Part shown: positions 15,647-25,255 of the stretch, in pieces | Position numbering within the stretch: the stretch's first letter is position 1 | How the letters are laid out: each line of letters starts with the position of its first letter | Made by a program: the position numbers and the translations under genes | Assembly: GCF_021440195.1 (NCBI RefSeq) | Contig: NZ_JAJTSZ010000001.1 | Coordinates: 868,001 to 932,000, forward strand | Direction: 5' to 3' | Source: Dyadobacter sp. CY356 | GTDB lineage: Bacteria; Bacteroidota; Bacteroidia; Cytophagales; Spirosomataceae | DNA length: 64,000 bases | Notes under the pieces: model-generated | The model's input: the letters and a program-made list of their open reading frames with translations, nothing else | What the model was told of the DNA's origin: nothing | Database searches by the model: none

Positions 15647-18600
15647 ATGAAAAGAGTTCTGCTTACCCTGCTTGTTATCTTTCTCTGGCCCGGCCGGGCA
15701 AGTGCACAAAAAAACTATTATGTTGAGCATTATTCCGGTGACAACGGGCTGCCGCAAAACAGTGTAAAAACACTTTCGGCAGATTCGGAAGGTTTTATCT
15801 GGATGGGCACCGAAGACGGACTGGTCAGGTATGACGGATCCCGGTTTTATGTCTTTAATAAATTTAACCTTGGTATCTCCAACACACGGTCCATATTTAC
15901 ACAGCCATCCCTGCGGCATTACCCGGGGCATGATAAGAACGGACAACATACCAAAGGCCGGAATGCAATAAGTTATGCTTATTTCATGGGCGGAGAGAGT
16001 GTCCGTATCGAGAAGGGAAAAGCTGTTTTCGATATGAACTATTCGAGGGATCAAGCGAAAAGGCTGGAACCGTTTGGTCAAAAAGTTCCAAATTATTTAC
16101 AGGCGACAGGTTATCCCAATTTTCTTGATAAGCTGGATGTGTCTATGCCACAATATCTCATCCGGGCAGGCAACACCAGTGCTGATTTTTACCTTTGCGA
16201 TAGCACCCAAATTCAATACTTTGAAAACTGGAAGTTAAAATACAGCCTTCCCTTTAAGAGAGATAATCTATGGGGTTATTTCGTGATGGGGCAGGCGTTA
16301 TATTATTTTGATGAGCAGTCAGGTTCAATCACCCTGGTTTCGGAACATGAAACTGAAAAGAAAGTCATAACGGGAGCTATCACTGAACATCCGCTCTACA
16401 AATCAAACGGGGGGAGGATTAGTATTTACTGGAATAACGTGGCCGACGAGACGTTCCTGAACATTGGTGATGATCTTTATATACTCGAAGCTCAGCCGGA
16501 TGGTTCCTTACAAACCAGGCTGTTGGCTGCGGACTTTGACTTAAAATCAAATGGCATTGAAAGAATATACTACGACTATGGCACTAAAAAAATATTTCTT
16601 GGAAGTGCCACGGAAGGACTTTTCATTCTTACACCCCATCAGTTCAGGACGGTAAGTATTAAAGGTGACATTCGTGATAACATATTTTATGGTCAGGTTC
16701 CGTATACCAGGAATTCGGTGATTACAGCCGATGGCAGGATTGTGGGTTATGATCCGTTGTCAGGAAAAGTTACTGACACGTATTTTGCTCCACTGCGTAA
16801 GGTTAATGACCGTGATAAGTTATTGATCGTGAAGGACGCCCAAAGTAAATCTTATTGGACCAAAAACGGTAATGTATTGCTAAATGTCGGATTGGAAAAT
16901 CCTTATAAAACGCAGTCATGGGCTTTTAAATACAATGTTGAAACCATGCACCAGGATGAAAAAGGAGGGCTGTGGATCGGGGCGGCAGGGGAAGGGTTAT
17001 TTTATAAAGACGCTGTAAAAGTTCCTGAACTTTTTATAAAAGGTCCTTTTGGAGGTACAAGCGTCATATTCTTAAATGACAATCACTTGCTGGTAGGAAC
17101 CATAGATGGCTTGTATGATATAGAAGTCCGTACCAAAAAATACCACTTGGTGCCAGGTACGGAAAAAATACATTTCAAGGCAATTTTCAGGGACAAAGAT
17201 AAAAACATATGGCTTACTGCCCTGGACAAAGGTATGATGCTGATAAAACCGGATGGCTGTCTGATCAGTTTTCCGCTGGATGCCAACCGGTATCTGGCCA
17301 GTCCTCATGGTATCGTTCCCGAAAGAGATTATTTTTGGATTCCAACGAATAAGGGTCTTTTTCAGATATCCAGGACAGATTTGCTGACTTATGCGCAGTG
17401 TAGCGAAAATGAAAAACACGGCGTTAAAACGTCAAACCGATTAAATGTTGACGAACTATATTATGAATATCATTCGAAGGAGGAAGGTTTTCTGACAAAC
17501 GAATTTAACGGATCCTGTGGGCCGGGTTTTGCCAGGCTGGAAAATGGATATATTTCCCTGCCTTCTCTGAACGGACTGGTATGGTTTAAACCCGAAAGGA
17601 TACGGAACAATCAAACAGACGGAGCCATTGTTTTAGACAGGGCAGAAGAAAACCGCCGGAATCTGGTGATCTCAAATGACAGTCTTTACTTTCCTTTAAA
17701 CCCTACCCAGGTAAAACTTTATTTTACTTCCGCTTATTTTGGAAATCCCTACAATATGAGAATGTCTTATGCGCTGGTGAAAGATGGGCTTGTTCCCGGG
17801 GCGGAAGACTGGATTCCTATTAGAAATGAACATAACAGTTTAGAGTTTTCGAGCCTAAGTTCCGGAAATTATACTCTGATTGTCAGGAAGCTGAATGGCT
17901 TTGGAGTAAATAACTACACGATCAAAAAGATTTATTTTGTTGTGCCTCTTTTGTGGTATCAAACCTGGTGGGCAATGGTATTGACCATGTTACTGCTGCT
18001 TGCTGTCGTTTATTTTTACAATTTGTGGAAGCTGAAAAAAGTAAAGTTTGAAAATGCAAGACTGGAAGAGGTGGTGGCCAGGCGTACGGAAAGACTCAAC
18101 AAAACAATGACAGATCTGGAAGAATCAAAAAATGAAATGTCGCAGCAGGTGCACATGCTTTCCAGATTGCTTACATCCATGTCGCATGATATACAGTCAC
18201 CTTTGAATTTTCTTGCACTTACCTCCGGGAATATTCCAAAAATGATACAAAAAGGGCAATATCAGGATGTGGCGATGCTGGGCGAAATGATATCGGATTC
18301 CTCCCGAAGTATGAGCAATCTGCTGGGTGGATTGATGGATTATATCAAGGCCCATGTTTATGAAAACAGTCTGCATTTTGAAGCTATAAATTTGCGCGAG
18401 CTTGTGGACCGGAAGTTCGGGATCTTTAAAAACATGATTCTTGAAAACGGTACAGAATTTTCAAATGAAATTCCCGTTGGTACCGAGGTCTTTTGTGATT
18501 ACCAGATGCTCGGGATCATGATCCATAACCTGATCGACAATGCAGCCAAGTTTACGCGTGATGGTGTGATCAGAGTATATTTTAATGCCAATGCTGAAAA

Positions 18601-18847
18601 TGAAAAGGAACTTGTGATCTCCAATTCGACATTAGGTGTTCCGATGGCGATGCAGGAAATGATCAATTCAACGGAAAAGAAAAACGTGCATTTGCCTGTC
18701 AGACAGGATTTGTCAAGCCCGCCTGCACCCAGGACAAGTCTGGGTTTGTTGATTGTGAAAGAAATTGCAGCATTGATTGGTATTAACCTGAAAGTAACAC
18801 AAACGGATGTTACGAGTTTCCATTTGATTTTTCCTTGTGATAAGTAA
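15647..18847 (+). CDS. Propeller-type periplasmic sensor histidine kinase
   Basis: The 1066-residue product has a signal peptide (LLTLLVIFLWPGRASAQ), Reg_prop-type propeller repeats from about residue 25 (NGLPQNSVKTLS, GFIWMGTEDGLVRYDG) to about 650, a Y_Y_Y-like domain (about 680-760), one membrane helix (about 770-790), a coiled coil, and a kinase core with the phosphoacceptor His847 in MSHDIQSPL. The ATP-binding domain has an N box (HNLIDNAAKFT) and a SLGLLIVKEI G box, but the usual DxGxG is replaced by VISNSTLGVP. It lacks the fused receiver and AraC domain of hybrid two-component proteins, and no response regulator lies beside it. It is a clear paralogue of the kinase at 56733. Ligand unknown; glycans are typical for the family. 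Confidence 0.85.
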   Translation: MKRVLLTLLVIFLWPGRASAQKNYYVEHYSGDNGLPQNSVKTLSADSEGFIWMGTEDGLVRYDGSRFYVFNKFNLGISNTRSIFTQPSLRHYPGHDKNGQHTKGRNAISYAYFMGGESVRIEKGKAVFDMNYSRDQAKRLEPFGQKVPNYLQATGYPNFLDKLDVSMPQYLIRAGNTSADFYLCDSTQIQYFENWKLKYSLPFKRDNLWGYFVMGQALYYFDEQSGSITLVSEHETEKKVITGAITEHPLYKSNGGRISIYWNNVADETFLNIGDDLYILEAQPDGSLQTRLLAADFDLKSNGIERIYYDYGTKKIFLGSATEGLFILTPHQFRTVSIKGDIRDNIFYGQVPYTRNSVITADGRIVGYDPLSGKVTDTYFAPLRKVNDRDKLLIVKDAQSKSYWTKNGNVLLNVGLENPYKTQSWAFKYNVETMHQDEKGGLWIGAAGEGLFYKDAVKVPELFIKGPFGGTSVIFLNDNHLLVGTIDGLYDIEVRTKKYHLVPGTEKIHFKAIFRDKDKNIWLTALDKGMMLIKPDGCLISFPLDANRYLASPHGIVPERDYFWIPTNKGLFQISRTDLLTYAQCSENEKHGVKTSNRLNVDELYYEYHSKEEGFLTNEFNGSCGPGFARLENGYISLPSLNGLVWFKPERIRNNQTDGAIVLDRAEENRRNLVISNDSLYFPLNPTQVKLYFTSAYFGNPYNMRMSYALVKDGLVPGAEDWIPIRNEHNSLEFSSLSSGNYTLIVRKLNGFGVNNYTIKKIYFVVPLLWYQTWWAMVLTMLLLLAVVYFYNLWKLKKVKFENARLEEVVARRTERLNKTMTDLEESKNEMSQQVHMLSRLLTSMSHDIQSPLNFLALTSGNIPKMIQKGQYQDVAMLGEMISDSSRSMSNLLGGLMDYIKAHVYENSLHFEAINLRELVDRKFGIFKNMILENGTEFSNEIPVGTEVFCDYQMLGIMIHNLIDNAAKFTRDGVIRVYFNANAENEKELVISNSTLGVPMAMQEMINSTEKKNVHLPVRQDLSSPPAPRTSLGLLIVKEIAALIGINLKVTQTDVTSFHLIFPCDK

Positions 18848-18852
18848 CAATT

Positions 18853-18926
18853 AAAAAGCCGGTGATGAAAACGGATACTGTATGTTTTGTGCATATAGAA
18901 ACAATGTTTTTCGTCACCGGCTTTTA
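18853..18926. terminator. Bidirectional terminator-like inverted repeat
   Basis: The arms aaaagccggtga... and ...tcaccggctttt flank a loop of about 40 bases between two convergent genes (sensor kinase and ABC-F ATPase). A/T runs lie on both outer sides. Confidence 0.6.
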
Positions 18927-18980
18927 AATACTAATCTTGAATTTCCATCTTTATATAGGACTGTCTGAATAGTTTTTTTG

Positions 18981-20567
18981 TTATAAAGAAATCACGCGCT
19001 CAGCATTAATTTCTTTTAAAAAATGCTGGTCATGTGAAATGATCAGGAGTGTACCCTCATACTGATTGATCGCAGCGGTTAATATTTCTATGTTCCGGAT
19101 ATCCAGATTATTGGTCGGTTCGTCAAGAATGATCATGTCAGGTGCCTGGTTGCTGATTGTTAATGAACACAGAATCAGACGCATTTTCTCCCCGCCGCTG
19201 AGCGTACTGCATGGTTTGTCCCAGTAGTTTTTTGTAAATAAAAAACGGTTGAGCCGGATTTTTATCTCATGCTCCTGCAAAACTCCTGCATTAAACATTT
19301 CAGCCTGTTTGTAAACGGAAAGATCGTTATTGATGATTGAATAATCCTGGTCAATATAAACTGATCTGAAATCTGCTCTTTCGATGATACCAGTTTGGGG
19401 TTCAAGTTCTGCCAGGATCAGTTTGATCAGTGTTGTTTTTCCCGAGCCGTTTGAGCCTGAGATCACAATCCGTTCACCGCTGGTAATTTGAAAAGTTAAA
19501 TTATTATCCCAGAGTAAATCCGTGGAATATCCATAATTCATATTTGTCGCATCGATAAGTATTTTCCCGCTGTGGAGTGCGGAATTATCCAGATCAACTT
19601 TCATTTTGTCTGTATCGGACAATTCTCTCCGGAGCTGGCTTAGATCCTGCGCAATGGAACCGACCTTTTCTGTGTGCACATCCCGGATTCGTGCAGTACT
19701 TTTTTCGGCGTTATTTTTAAGGGTATTCATAGAAATTTTTGGAAGCCCGGCTTTTTCCTGCTTTTTCTTGCCCCGTGCATCCAGTTTTTGCTGACGTTCA
19801 ATTGATTCGCGTTCCACTTCCCTTGCCTTTCGAAATGCTTTTTCCCTGTTACGGATATCCTGATTTAAAGCCTCGGATTCAATTTGCTTTTGTCCGGCAT
19901 AGAAATCATAATTGCCGCCATAAACGTTTATTCCCTGTTTGCCGAGTTCGAAAACTTTTGGAAGCAAATTCAGTAATGTCCGGTCGTGGCTCACGACTAT
20001 CAAAGTGTTGGTCGCAGACCGGATGTATTGATATAGAATTTCCCTGCTCATGATATCCAGATGATTACTGGGTTCGTCGAGCAAAACGATTTCCGGCATA
20101 TGGATCATGATACCAGCCAGGAAAACCTTTGTCTTTTGTCCGCCGCTAAGCGAATCCATTGGTTGATTCAGATCCAGGGATTGCAGGTTCCAGTGCATAA
20201 GCGCCTCTTTGCAGCGTTCTTCGATCGCCCAATCGTCATTCAGCTTTAACAGATTTTCTTCGGTTACCTGGCCGTTAAGGATATTCTGTAACGCACTTAA
20301 TTTAATATCCACCCCCAGTGCCCGGGCAATGGTATAATGATTGAATTGTCCAAAAATCTGCGGAACATAATAAGGCTTCGAATCCGTTTTTACCTGGCCC
20401 GATAATATAGTAAGATCACCTGTTAAAATTTTTAAAAGGGAAGATTTGCCCGAACCATTATTACCGATCAGCGCTATTTTTTCGTGTTTATTAATGATCA
20501 GATTTATATCAACAAACAGGACATCCCGGTTGGGATGTGCATAAGTAACATCACTAAGAAAAAGCAT
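18981..20567 (-). CDS. ABC-F family ATPase (ribosome-associated)
   Basis: The 528-residue protein holds two ABC domains and no membrane segment. Walker A motifs are GNNGSGKSS and GSNGSGKTT, signatures are LSGGQKTK and LSGGEKMR, and Walker B motifs are EIVLLDEPSNHLD and MIILDEPTNNLD, so both sites look active. A charged linker (about residues 230-310, rich in E, R and K) joins them. ABC-F proteins act at the ribosomal E site as translation factors or antibiotic-protection proteins; which applies here cannot be told from sequence. The ATG at 20567 starts the first domain directly (MLFLSDVTYAHPNRD); an in-frame ATG at 20609 would add 14 residues. Confidence 0.85.
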   Translation of the reverse strand: MLFLSDVTYAHPNRDVLFVDINLIINKHEKIALIGNNGSGKSSLLKILTGDLTILSGQVKTDSKPYYVPQIFGQFNHYTIARALGVDIKLSALQNILNGQVTEENLLKLNDDWAIEERCKEALMHWNLQSLDLNQPMDSLSGGQKTKVFLAGIMIHMPEIVLLDEPSNHLDIMSREILYQYIRSATNTLIVVSHDRTLLNLLPKVFELGKQGINVYGGNYDFYAGQKQIESEALNQDIRNREKAFRKAREVERESIERQQKLDARGKKKQEKAGLPKISMNTLKNNAEKSTARIRDVHTEKVGSIAQDLSQLRRELSDTDKMKVDLDNSALHSGKILIDATNMNYGYSTDLLWDNNLTFQITSGERIVISGSNGSGKTTLIKLILAELEPQTGIIERADFRSVYIDQDYSIINNDLSVYKQAEMFNAGVLQEHEIKIRLNRFLFTKNYWDKPCSTLSGGEKMRLILCSLTISNQAPDMIILDEPTNNLDIRNIEILTAAINQYEGTLLIISHDQHFLKEINAERVISL

Positions 20568-20677
20568 AATTTCTTTCTTTTGAAAATGAATAATCACAGC
20601 AGCCTTCATAGGTTGCCGTTTATTTTTCTGAAAGAAATTATATATTACATTTAAGAATGTGTTTTGTGTTACTTGTG

Positions 20678-20685
20678 CAAAGGTA
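20678..20685 (-). promoter_or_regulatory. Possible -7 element for the ABC-F gene
   Basis: On the minus strand this reads TACCTTTG, matching the Bacteroidota TAnnTTTG element. No TTG lies at the usual spacing upstream. It would leave a leader of about 100 bases before the ATG. Confidence 0.3.
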
Positions 20686-20787
20686 AAAAAATACCTTTAA
20701 ATCGCAGAATTTTTGGAAGCTAAGGGATTCGCATGGATACAATCTGCGCAAGTAAAATTTAACGTTTCAGGATAGAAAACAATAATC

Positions 20788-21177
20788 ATGGGTAGAAAAA
20801 TTATAAGCATCATTGCAGGTTACGCTGTTTTTGTGATCAGTTCTCTGGCACTTTTCCGTCTATCGGGACAAAAACCGCATGCAGATGCAACGCTATCATT
20901 TATGATTCTGACTGCTGTTTATGGAGTAGTGTTTTCATTTCTTGCAGGCTTGGTGACGCAGCTGGTTTCGGGAGCAAAAGATATAAAACTGAGTTATATT
21001 CTTGCTTTTGTTCTGGCTGGTTTCGCGGCTTTCTCCATGTTCAAATCGGAGGGGAGTCATTGGACACAAATACTCGCGATCCTGATTTTTGCGCCTGTAA
21101 CGATTTTGGGTGGATTGTTTTTTATCAGGAAGTATAGTGTTTCACGCAAAGCTGACAAGAATGGCAAAGCTCGCTAA
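20788..21177 (+). CDS. Small four-helix membrane protein
   Basis: The 129-residue product has four predicted membrane helices (about residues 5-24, 38-62, 70-86 and 93-115) and a basic C-terminus (RKYSVSRKADKNGKAR). I do not recognise a named family. It is a single gene between the divergent ABC-F ATPase and the convergent ligase gene. The last bases of its reading frame form the left arm of the long stem-loop at 21135-21228, so its 3' end doubles as a terminator arm. Confidence 0.65.
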   Translation: MGRKIISIIAGYAVFVISSLALFRLSGQKPHADATLSFMILTAVYGVVFSFLAGLVTQLVSGAKDIKLSYILAFVLAGFAAFSMFKSEGSHWTQILAILIFAPVTILGGLFFIRKYSVSRKADKNGKAR

Positions 21178-21228
21178 GATTTTTACTTCGCGAGCTTTGC
21201 CTTGTCTTTTTTACTTTGCGTGAAACTA
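21135..21228. terminator. Long stem-loop between convergent genes
   Basis: The outer arms gtttcacgcaaag and ctttgcgtgaaac and the inner arms ggcaaagctcgc and gcgagctttgcc pair with small bulges over nearly 95 bases. It overlaps the last 14 codons of the membrane protein gene and stops 4 bases before the ligD stop codon. Confidence 0.65.
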
Positions 21229-21231
21229 TTC

Positions 21232-23964
21232 TCACAACGACCCTAAAATCTTTTCCAGATCAATACCCTTTTCCAGTACAGGTTTAAAGATATCACCCTC
21301 TGATTTAATTCTTTCCAGCGCATTTACTATGGTAAAATCCGCCATTTTTAAACCCTTTTTCACCTCCGTCCAATGCAGCGGCATGGATACCGTGGCACCA
21401 GGTTTCGGCCGGATTGAATAGGGGGCGGCTAATGTTGCTGCGGGGCGGTTTTGCAGATAATCGATATATAACTTTCCTTTCCGGTTTTTGGTCATTCTTT
21501 CAATGCTGGTAAAACCCGGCAAGGCCTCGTTTGCACTGGAAGCAACCCATTTTGCAAATAACTGGGATTGATCATAATCATATTTTGCGCCAAGCGGAAT
21601 GTAAATATGGATTCCTGTTGAACCGGAAGTTTTGCAGAATGACGGGACTTTAACGTTGTCCAGAATATCCTTAATGACATTGGCTGTTTCGATAACCTGC
21701 TCAAAAGTATTGGTTTTATCGGGATCAAGATCCAGAATACACCAGTCAGGATTATCAGGTTTCTGCACAGTACTGCTCCATGGATTTATTTCAATGGCCC
21801 CCATATTGACCATCAGCAGCAAACTGGCTTCATCGTTACACAACATGTAGTTTTTTTCCTGATCATCATCATTTGATTTGTAAGGAAATTCTTCCACCCA
21901 GTCCGGCACTTTTCCGGTGACATCTTTTTGATAAAAACTTGGGCCGCTTATGCCATTTGGAAAACGGTTAAGTGATTGCGGCCTGTCTTTCAAATAAGGC
22001 AGTATGTATGGCGCAACCTGATAGTAATAATTAAGCATGTCTCTTTTAGCATACTTTTCTTCGGGCCAGAATATTTTGTCAAGATTTGTGAATTTCAATT
22101 CCCTGCCATTCACTTTTCTGACCTGCGATTTCTCTGTTGGGTTTAGCAAAGTTTTCCTGTCGGATTTCCCCGGAGCCTTAATGATTGATGCGGTCTCTTT
22201 TTTATCTGCCTTCTCAGTAGCATTTTTTACAATTTCCTCCGTTGGAGCTTCTGTCTCTCTTACGACATCTTTGGGGTTTTTATCTTCACGCATGGCTACA
22301 AATGAGGGATGTCGGAAGACACCTTCTTCGGTAATTTCCGCAAAATTGATTTCACAAACAAGTTTTGGTTCGAGCCAGGTTGCCGAGGCATCCGGCGGGT
22401 TTGGCCGGAAACGTGATGGTTTATTATAATCAGGAATTTGTTGAAAAGGACTTTTTTTCGTCGTCAGCGGCTTGAATAATTCCAGCATTTCTTTCTGCTG
22501 TTTGTTATTAAATCCCGTCCCGACTTTCCCGACATACTGCAATTTCCCGTCCTGATAAGCTCCCAAAAGTAAAGCACTGAACAATTTGGACGTTCCTTCA
22601 TTGCGGGTATAACCGGCAATGACAACTTCCTGCCGTTTCTGTACTTTGATTTTGAGCCAGTTTTTTGAGCGGTCGCCGGGGAAATATACACTGTCCGAGC
22701 GTTTTGCGATAATGCCTTCCAGTCCCATGGTTTTGGCCACTTCAAAGAATTCAGTACCACGCGCGTCCATACTAAACCCGCTTTTTATGATACTTTCCTT
22801 CGGAATTAAAGTTTGCAAAATTGCCTTGCGTTCTTTTAACGTCAGCTCCATCAGATTTTTTCCGTCAAGCCAAAGTACGTCAAAAACATAATATAAAAGT
22901 TGTCCGTCGGCCTCGCTGCGCCAGTTTTGCAGGGAATTAAAATTGGAAATTCCCTTATCGTCAACAACCACAATTTCTCCATCCACAACAGCCTCAATCC
23001 CCCAGTTTTTTACCGCATCCAATACCGGATAAAATTTGTCGTTGAACGATTTGTTATTTCTGGACCGAAGTTCAGTTACATCTTTATTTAAGAAAGCCAG
23101 TGCCCGGTAACCATCCCATTTTACTTCATATTCCCAACCAGGATCGTCAAAAGGTTCGTCTACCAAAGTGGCCAGCATGGGTGTGAAAAATTCCGGAAAT
23201 TTCGCTTTTTTCCCTTTTTTAAGAATTTTTCCAATGTCTGCATCCGCCTCCGGTGTCTCCGTATTTTCCGGGTCAACCTGTTTTTTTAGTTTTTTTTTAA
23301 CTGTCGTTTTTGATTCAGATTTTACTGATTTTTTAGAATCCTTCTCTTTTTCAGGTTCTTTTTCTTCATCCGAACCATATATATTGTCACTTGTCTCAGC
23401 GATTTTTTCCAGGACTTTTCCCGAAACCACCGACTTGTTCATTTCTGTAATATCCTCATCATTAGCAAATTCGTCCCTGTGTTTAATCAGCAGCCACGAA
23501 TTATCAGCCATACCTTTGGTTTTAACAAGCGCGAATTCTCCTTCCAGCTTTTTACCATGAAGGATAAATTTCAACGAACCGGATCCGAGTTCTTCCAATA
23601 ATTTTTTTTCCTGATTTTCCCGTCCTTTGGTAGGTTCGATTGGCTCGTAAGTGCCTTCATCCCAGACCATCACCGTCCCTGCTCCATAATTTCCGTCAGG
23701 AATGATTCCTTCAAAATCTTTATAATCATAAGGGTGATCCTCCACCATCATGGCAAGCCTTTTTACGGACGGATCCGTAGACGGACCTTTTGGAACGGCC
23801 CAGCTTTTTAATACACCATCCATTTCCAAACGAAAATCATAATGAAGACGTGAAGCTGCGTGTTTCTGTATGACGAAACGGAGGGAAGCAGTTTTCGATT
23901 TGCCTCCCTCAGGCTCCGGCGTTTTGTTGAACGCTCTCTTTTCTTTATACTTAACTAATGTCAT
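21232..23964 (-). CDS. ligD: ATP-dependent DNA ligase D (NHEJ), PE-LIG-POL
   Basis: The 910-residue protein carries all three LigD modules. The N-terminal phosphoesterase (about residues 20-190) has RLHYDFRLEMDGVLKSWAVP. A Lys/Glu-rich linker follows. The ligase (about 260-560) has the adenylation motif EVKWDGYRAL. The C-terminal primase-polymerase (about 620-905) has LDLDPDKT and KTSGSTGIHIYIPLG. LigD processes and seals double-strand breaks in bacterial non-homologous end joining, normally with Ku. No ku gene is present in this window, so the partner must lie elsewhere. The gene is divergent from the alkB-like gene. Confidence 0.95.
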   Translation of the reverse strand: MTLVKYKEKRAFNKTPEPEGGKSKTASLRFVIQKHAASRLHYDFRLEMDGVLKSWAVPKGPSTDPSVKRLAMMVEDHPYDYKDFEGIIPDGNYGAGTVMVWDEGTYEPIEPTKGRENQEKKLLEELGSGSLKFILHGKKLEGEFALVKTKGMADNSWLLIKHRDEFANDEDITEMNKSVVSGKVLEKIAETSDNIYGSDEEKEPEKEKDSKKSVKSESKTTVKKKLKKQVDPENTETPEADADIGKILKKGKKAKFPEFFTPMLATLVDEPFDDPGWEYEVKWDGYRALAFLNKDVTELRSRNNKSFNDKFYPVLDAVKNWGIEAVVDGEIVVVDDKGISNFNSLQNWRSEADGQLLYYVFDVLWLDGKNLMELTLKERKAILQTLIPKESIIKSGFSMDARGTEFFEVAKTMGLEGIIAKRSDSVYFPGDRSKNWLKIKVQKRQEVVIAGYTRNEGTSKLFSALLLGAYQDGKLQYVGKVGTGFNNKQQKEMLELFKPLTTKKSPFQQIPDYNKPSRFRPNPPDASATWLEPKLVCEINFAEITEEGVFRHPSFVAMREDKNPKDVVRETEAPTEEIVKNATEKADKKETASIIKAPGKSDRKTLLNPTEKSQVRKVNGRELKFTNLDKIFWPEEKYAKRDMLNYYYQVAPYILPYLKDRPQSLNRFPNGISGPSFYQKDVTGKVPDWVEEFPYKSNDDDQEKNYMLCNDEASLLLMVNMGAIEINPWSSTVQKPDNPDWCILDLDPDKTNTFEQVIETANVIKDILDNVKVPSFCKTSGSTGIHIYIPLGAKYDYDQSQLFAKWVASSANEALPGFTSIERMTKNRKGKLYIDYLQNRPAATLAAPYSIRPKPGATVSMPLHWTEVKKGLKMADFTIVNALERIKSEGDIFKPVLEKGIDLEKILGSL

Positions 23965-24176
23965 GGTATGTATATTTAAAGATTCGGATTTTATTCTGAC
24001 CGTATCACAAAGCCGTTGTCAAACTTTGAATTTTGCTGCAAGGGACGGGTAACTTTTGCGTGAAAACTTTGTTTTTAAGAAAGCATATCAATAATTCAGA
24101 CAAAAAATATGCCTGAGTTTTGAAATGGAATGACTTTATCAATAATATCCAAACAACTGATAATAAGGGAATGATT

Positions 24177-24788
24177 ATGCAGCAATTAAGTCTCTTTGAT
24201 GCGAACGAAAGTCTGAGTTTTCCTGAAAATTTACTGGAATATTTTCCCGGATTTTTAGATTCTCAACAAAGTATTTTACTTATGGATCAGCTTATTAAGG
24301 AAGTTTCATGGCGGCAGCAGGTCATTCAGATGTATGGAAAAGAAGTCGCCACACCGCGGTTGACAGCCTGGTATGGGGATTCAAATAAATCTTACCAGTT
24401 TTCAGGGACAAAATTTGACCCGGTCCCCTGGACTTCGGAGTTATATGCATTGAAAGAAAAGATTCAGGCAACAACCGGACTGAGCTTTAATAGTGTGCTG
24501 CTGAATTTTTACCGGGATGGAAATGACTCCGTTGCCTGGCACAGGGACAACGAAAATGAACTGGGTATTAATCCCCACATTGCTTCACTGAGCCTCGGGC
24601 AGGCGCGGCAGTTTGAATTTCGTCATAAAACAGATCATAGCCGAAAGTATGGACTGAGCCTTGAAAATGGTTCTTTGCTGATTATGAAGGGAGATCTGCA
24701 ACATCATTGGGAACACCGGGTACCTAAGTCGAAAAAATTAAATAACGGGAGGATCAATCTTACTTTTCGTTTCATTGTATCATTATAA
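24177..24788 (+). CDS. AlkB-like 2-oxoglutarate/Fe(II) dioxygenase
   Basis: The 203-residue product contains the AlkB fold signature: the iron-binding pair in WHRDNENELG, the distal His in HHWEHRVPK, and the 2-oxoglutarate-binding Arg segment in RINLTFRF, with FNSVLLNFYRDG before them. By family it would repair alkylated bases oxidatively in the cytoplasm. It resembles the short AlkB-homologue 2/3 type (PRLTAWYGD). The ATG at 24177 is preferred because it sits 6 bases after aaggga; an ATG at 24171 and a TTG at 24120 are alternatives. It is divergent from ligD and 12 bases ahead of a NUDIX gene, giving a small DNA-repair neighbourhood. Confidence 0.85.
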   Translation: MQQLSLFDANESLSFPENLLEYFPGFLDSQQSILLMDQLIKEVSWRQQVIQMYGKEVATPRLTAWYGDSNKSYQFSGTKFDPVPWTSELYALKEKIQATTGLSFNSVLLNFYRDGNDSVAWHRDNENELGINPHIASLSLGQARQFEFRHKTDHSRKYGLSLENGSLLIMKGDLQHHWEHRVPKSKKLNNGRINLTFRFIVSL

Positions 24789-24799
24789 GACAAGTCAGC

Positions 24800-25255
24800 A
24801 TGGCCAGACAAAGCGCAGGAATTTTGTTATACAGAATAAAACCGGAGTTGGAAGTTTTCCTTGTGCATCCCGGCGGACCGTTTTTTGTGAAAAAAGATCT
24901 TGGTGCCTGGTCGATTCCAAAGGGAGAGTTTGACTATACTGAAACAGCGATTGACGCAGCAAAAAGAGAGTTTGAAGAAGAAACCGGAAATGTGATCGAA
25001 GGGGAGTTTAAGATGTTACAGCCAATCACCCAAAAAAGTGGGAAGGTAGTGCAAGCCTGGGCAGTAGAAGGGGATATTGATGCAGAAAATATAGTAAGCA
25101 ATACTTTTGAAATGATATGGCCGCCCAATTCCGGAAAAATGAAAACGTTTCCTGAAAACGACCGTGGACAATGGTTTACAATAGATGAAGCAAAATTAAA
25201 GATCAACGAGCGCCAGATTCCGCTGCTGGATGAGCTCATCAATTTAATTAAATGA
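24800..25255 (+). CDS. NUDIX hydrolase
   Basis: The 151-residue protein has a complete NUDIX box (GEFDYTETAIDAAKREFEEE followed by TGN, about residues 47-69), with the metal-binding REFEEE core. The start RQSAGILLYR and the PGGPFFVKKDLGAWSIPKGE segment match the MutT/Ap4A-hydrolase-like branch, which hydrolyses nucleoside diphosphate derivatives such as oxidised dNTPs or diadenosine polyphosphates; the substrate cannot be read off. It is cotranscribed with the alkB-like gene. Its stop codon directly abuts the stop codon of the PAS kinase gene on the other strand, with no base between. Confidence 0.85.
   Translation: MARQSAGILLYRIKPELEVFLVHPGGPFFVKKDLGAWSIPKGEFDYTETAIDAAKREFEEETGNVIEGEFKMLQPITQKSGKVVQAWAVEGDIDAENIVSNTFEMIWPPNSGKMKTFPENDRGQWFTIDEAKLKINERQIPLLDELINLIK

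Noticed and set aside
18981..20567. Naming the ABC-F gene as an antibiotic-resistance determinant
   Set aside because: The protein has the general ABC-F layout, but the linker alone, read by eye, cannot tell resistance proteins from housekeeping translation factors.
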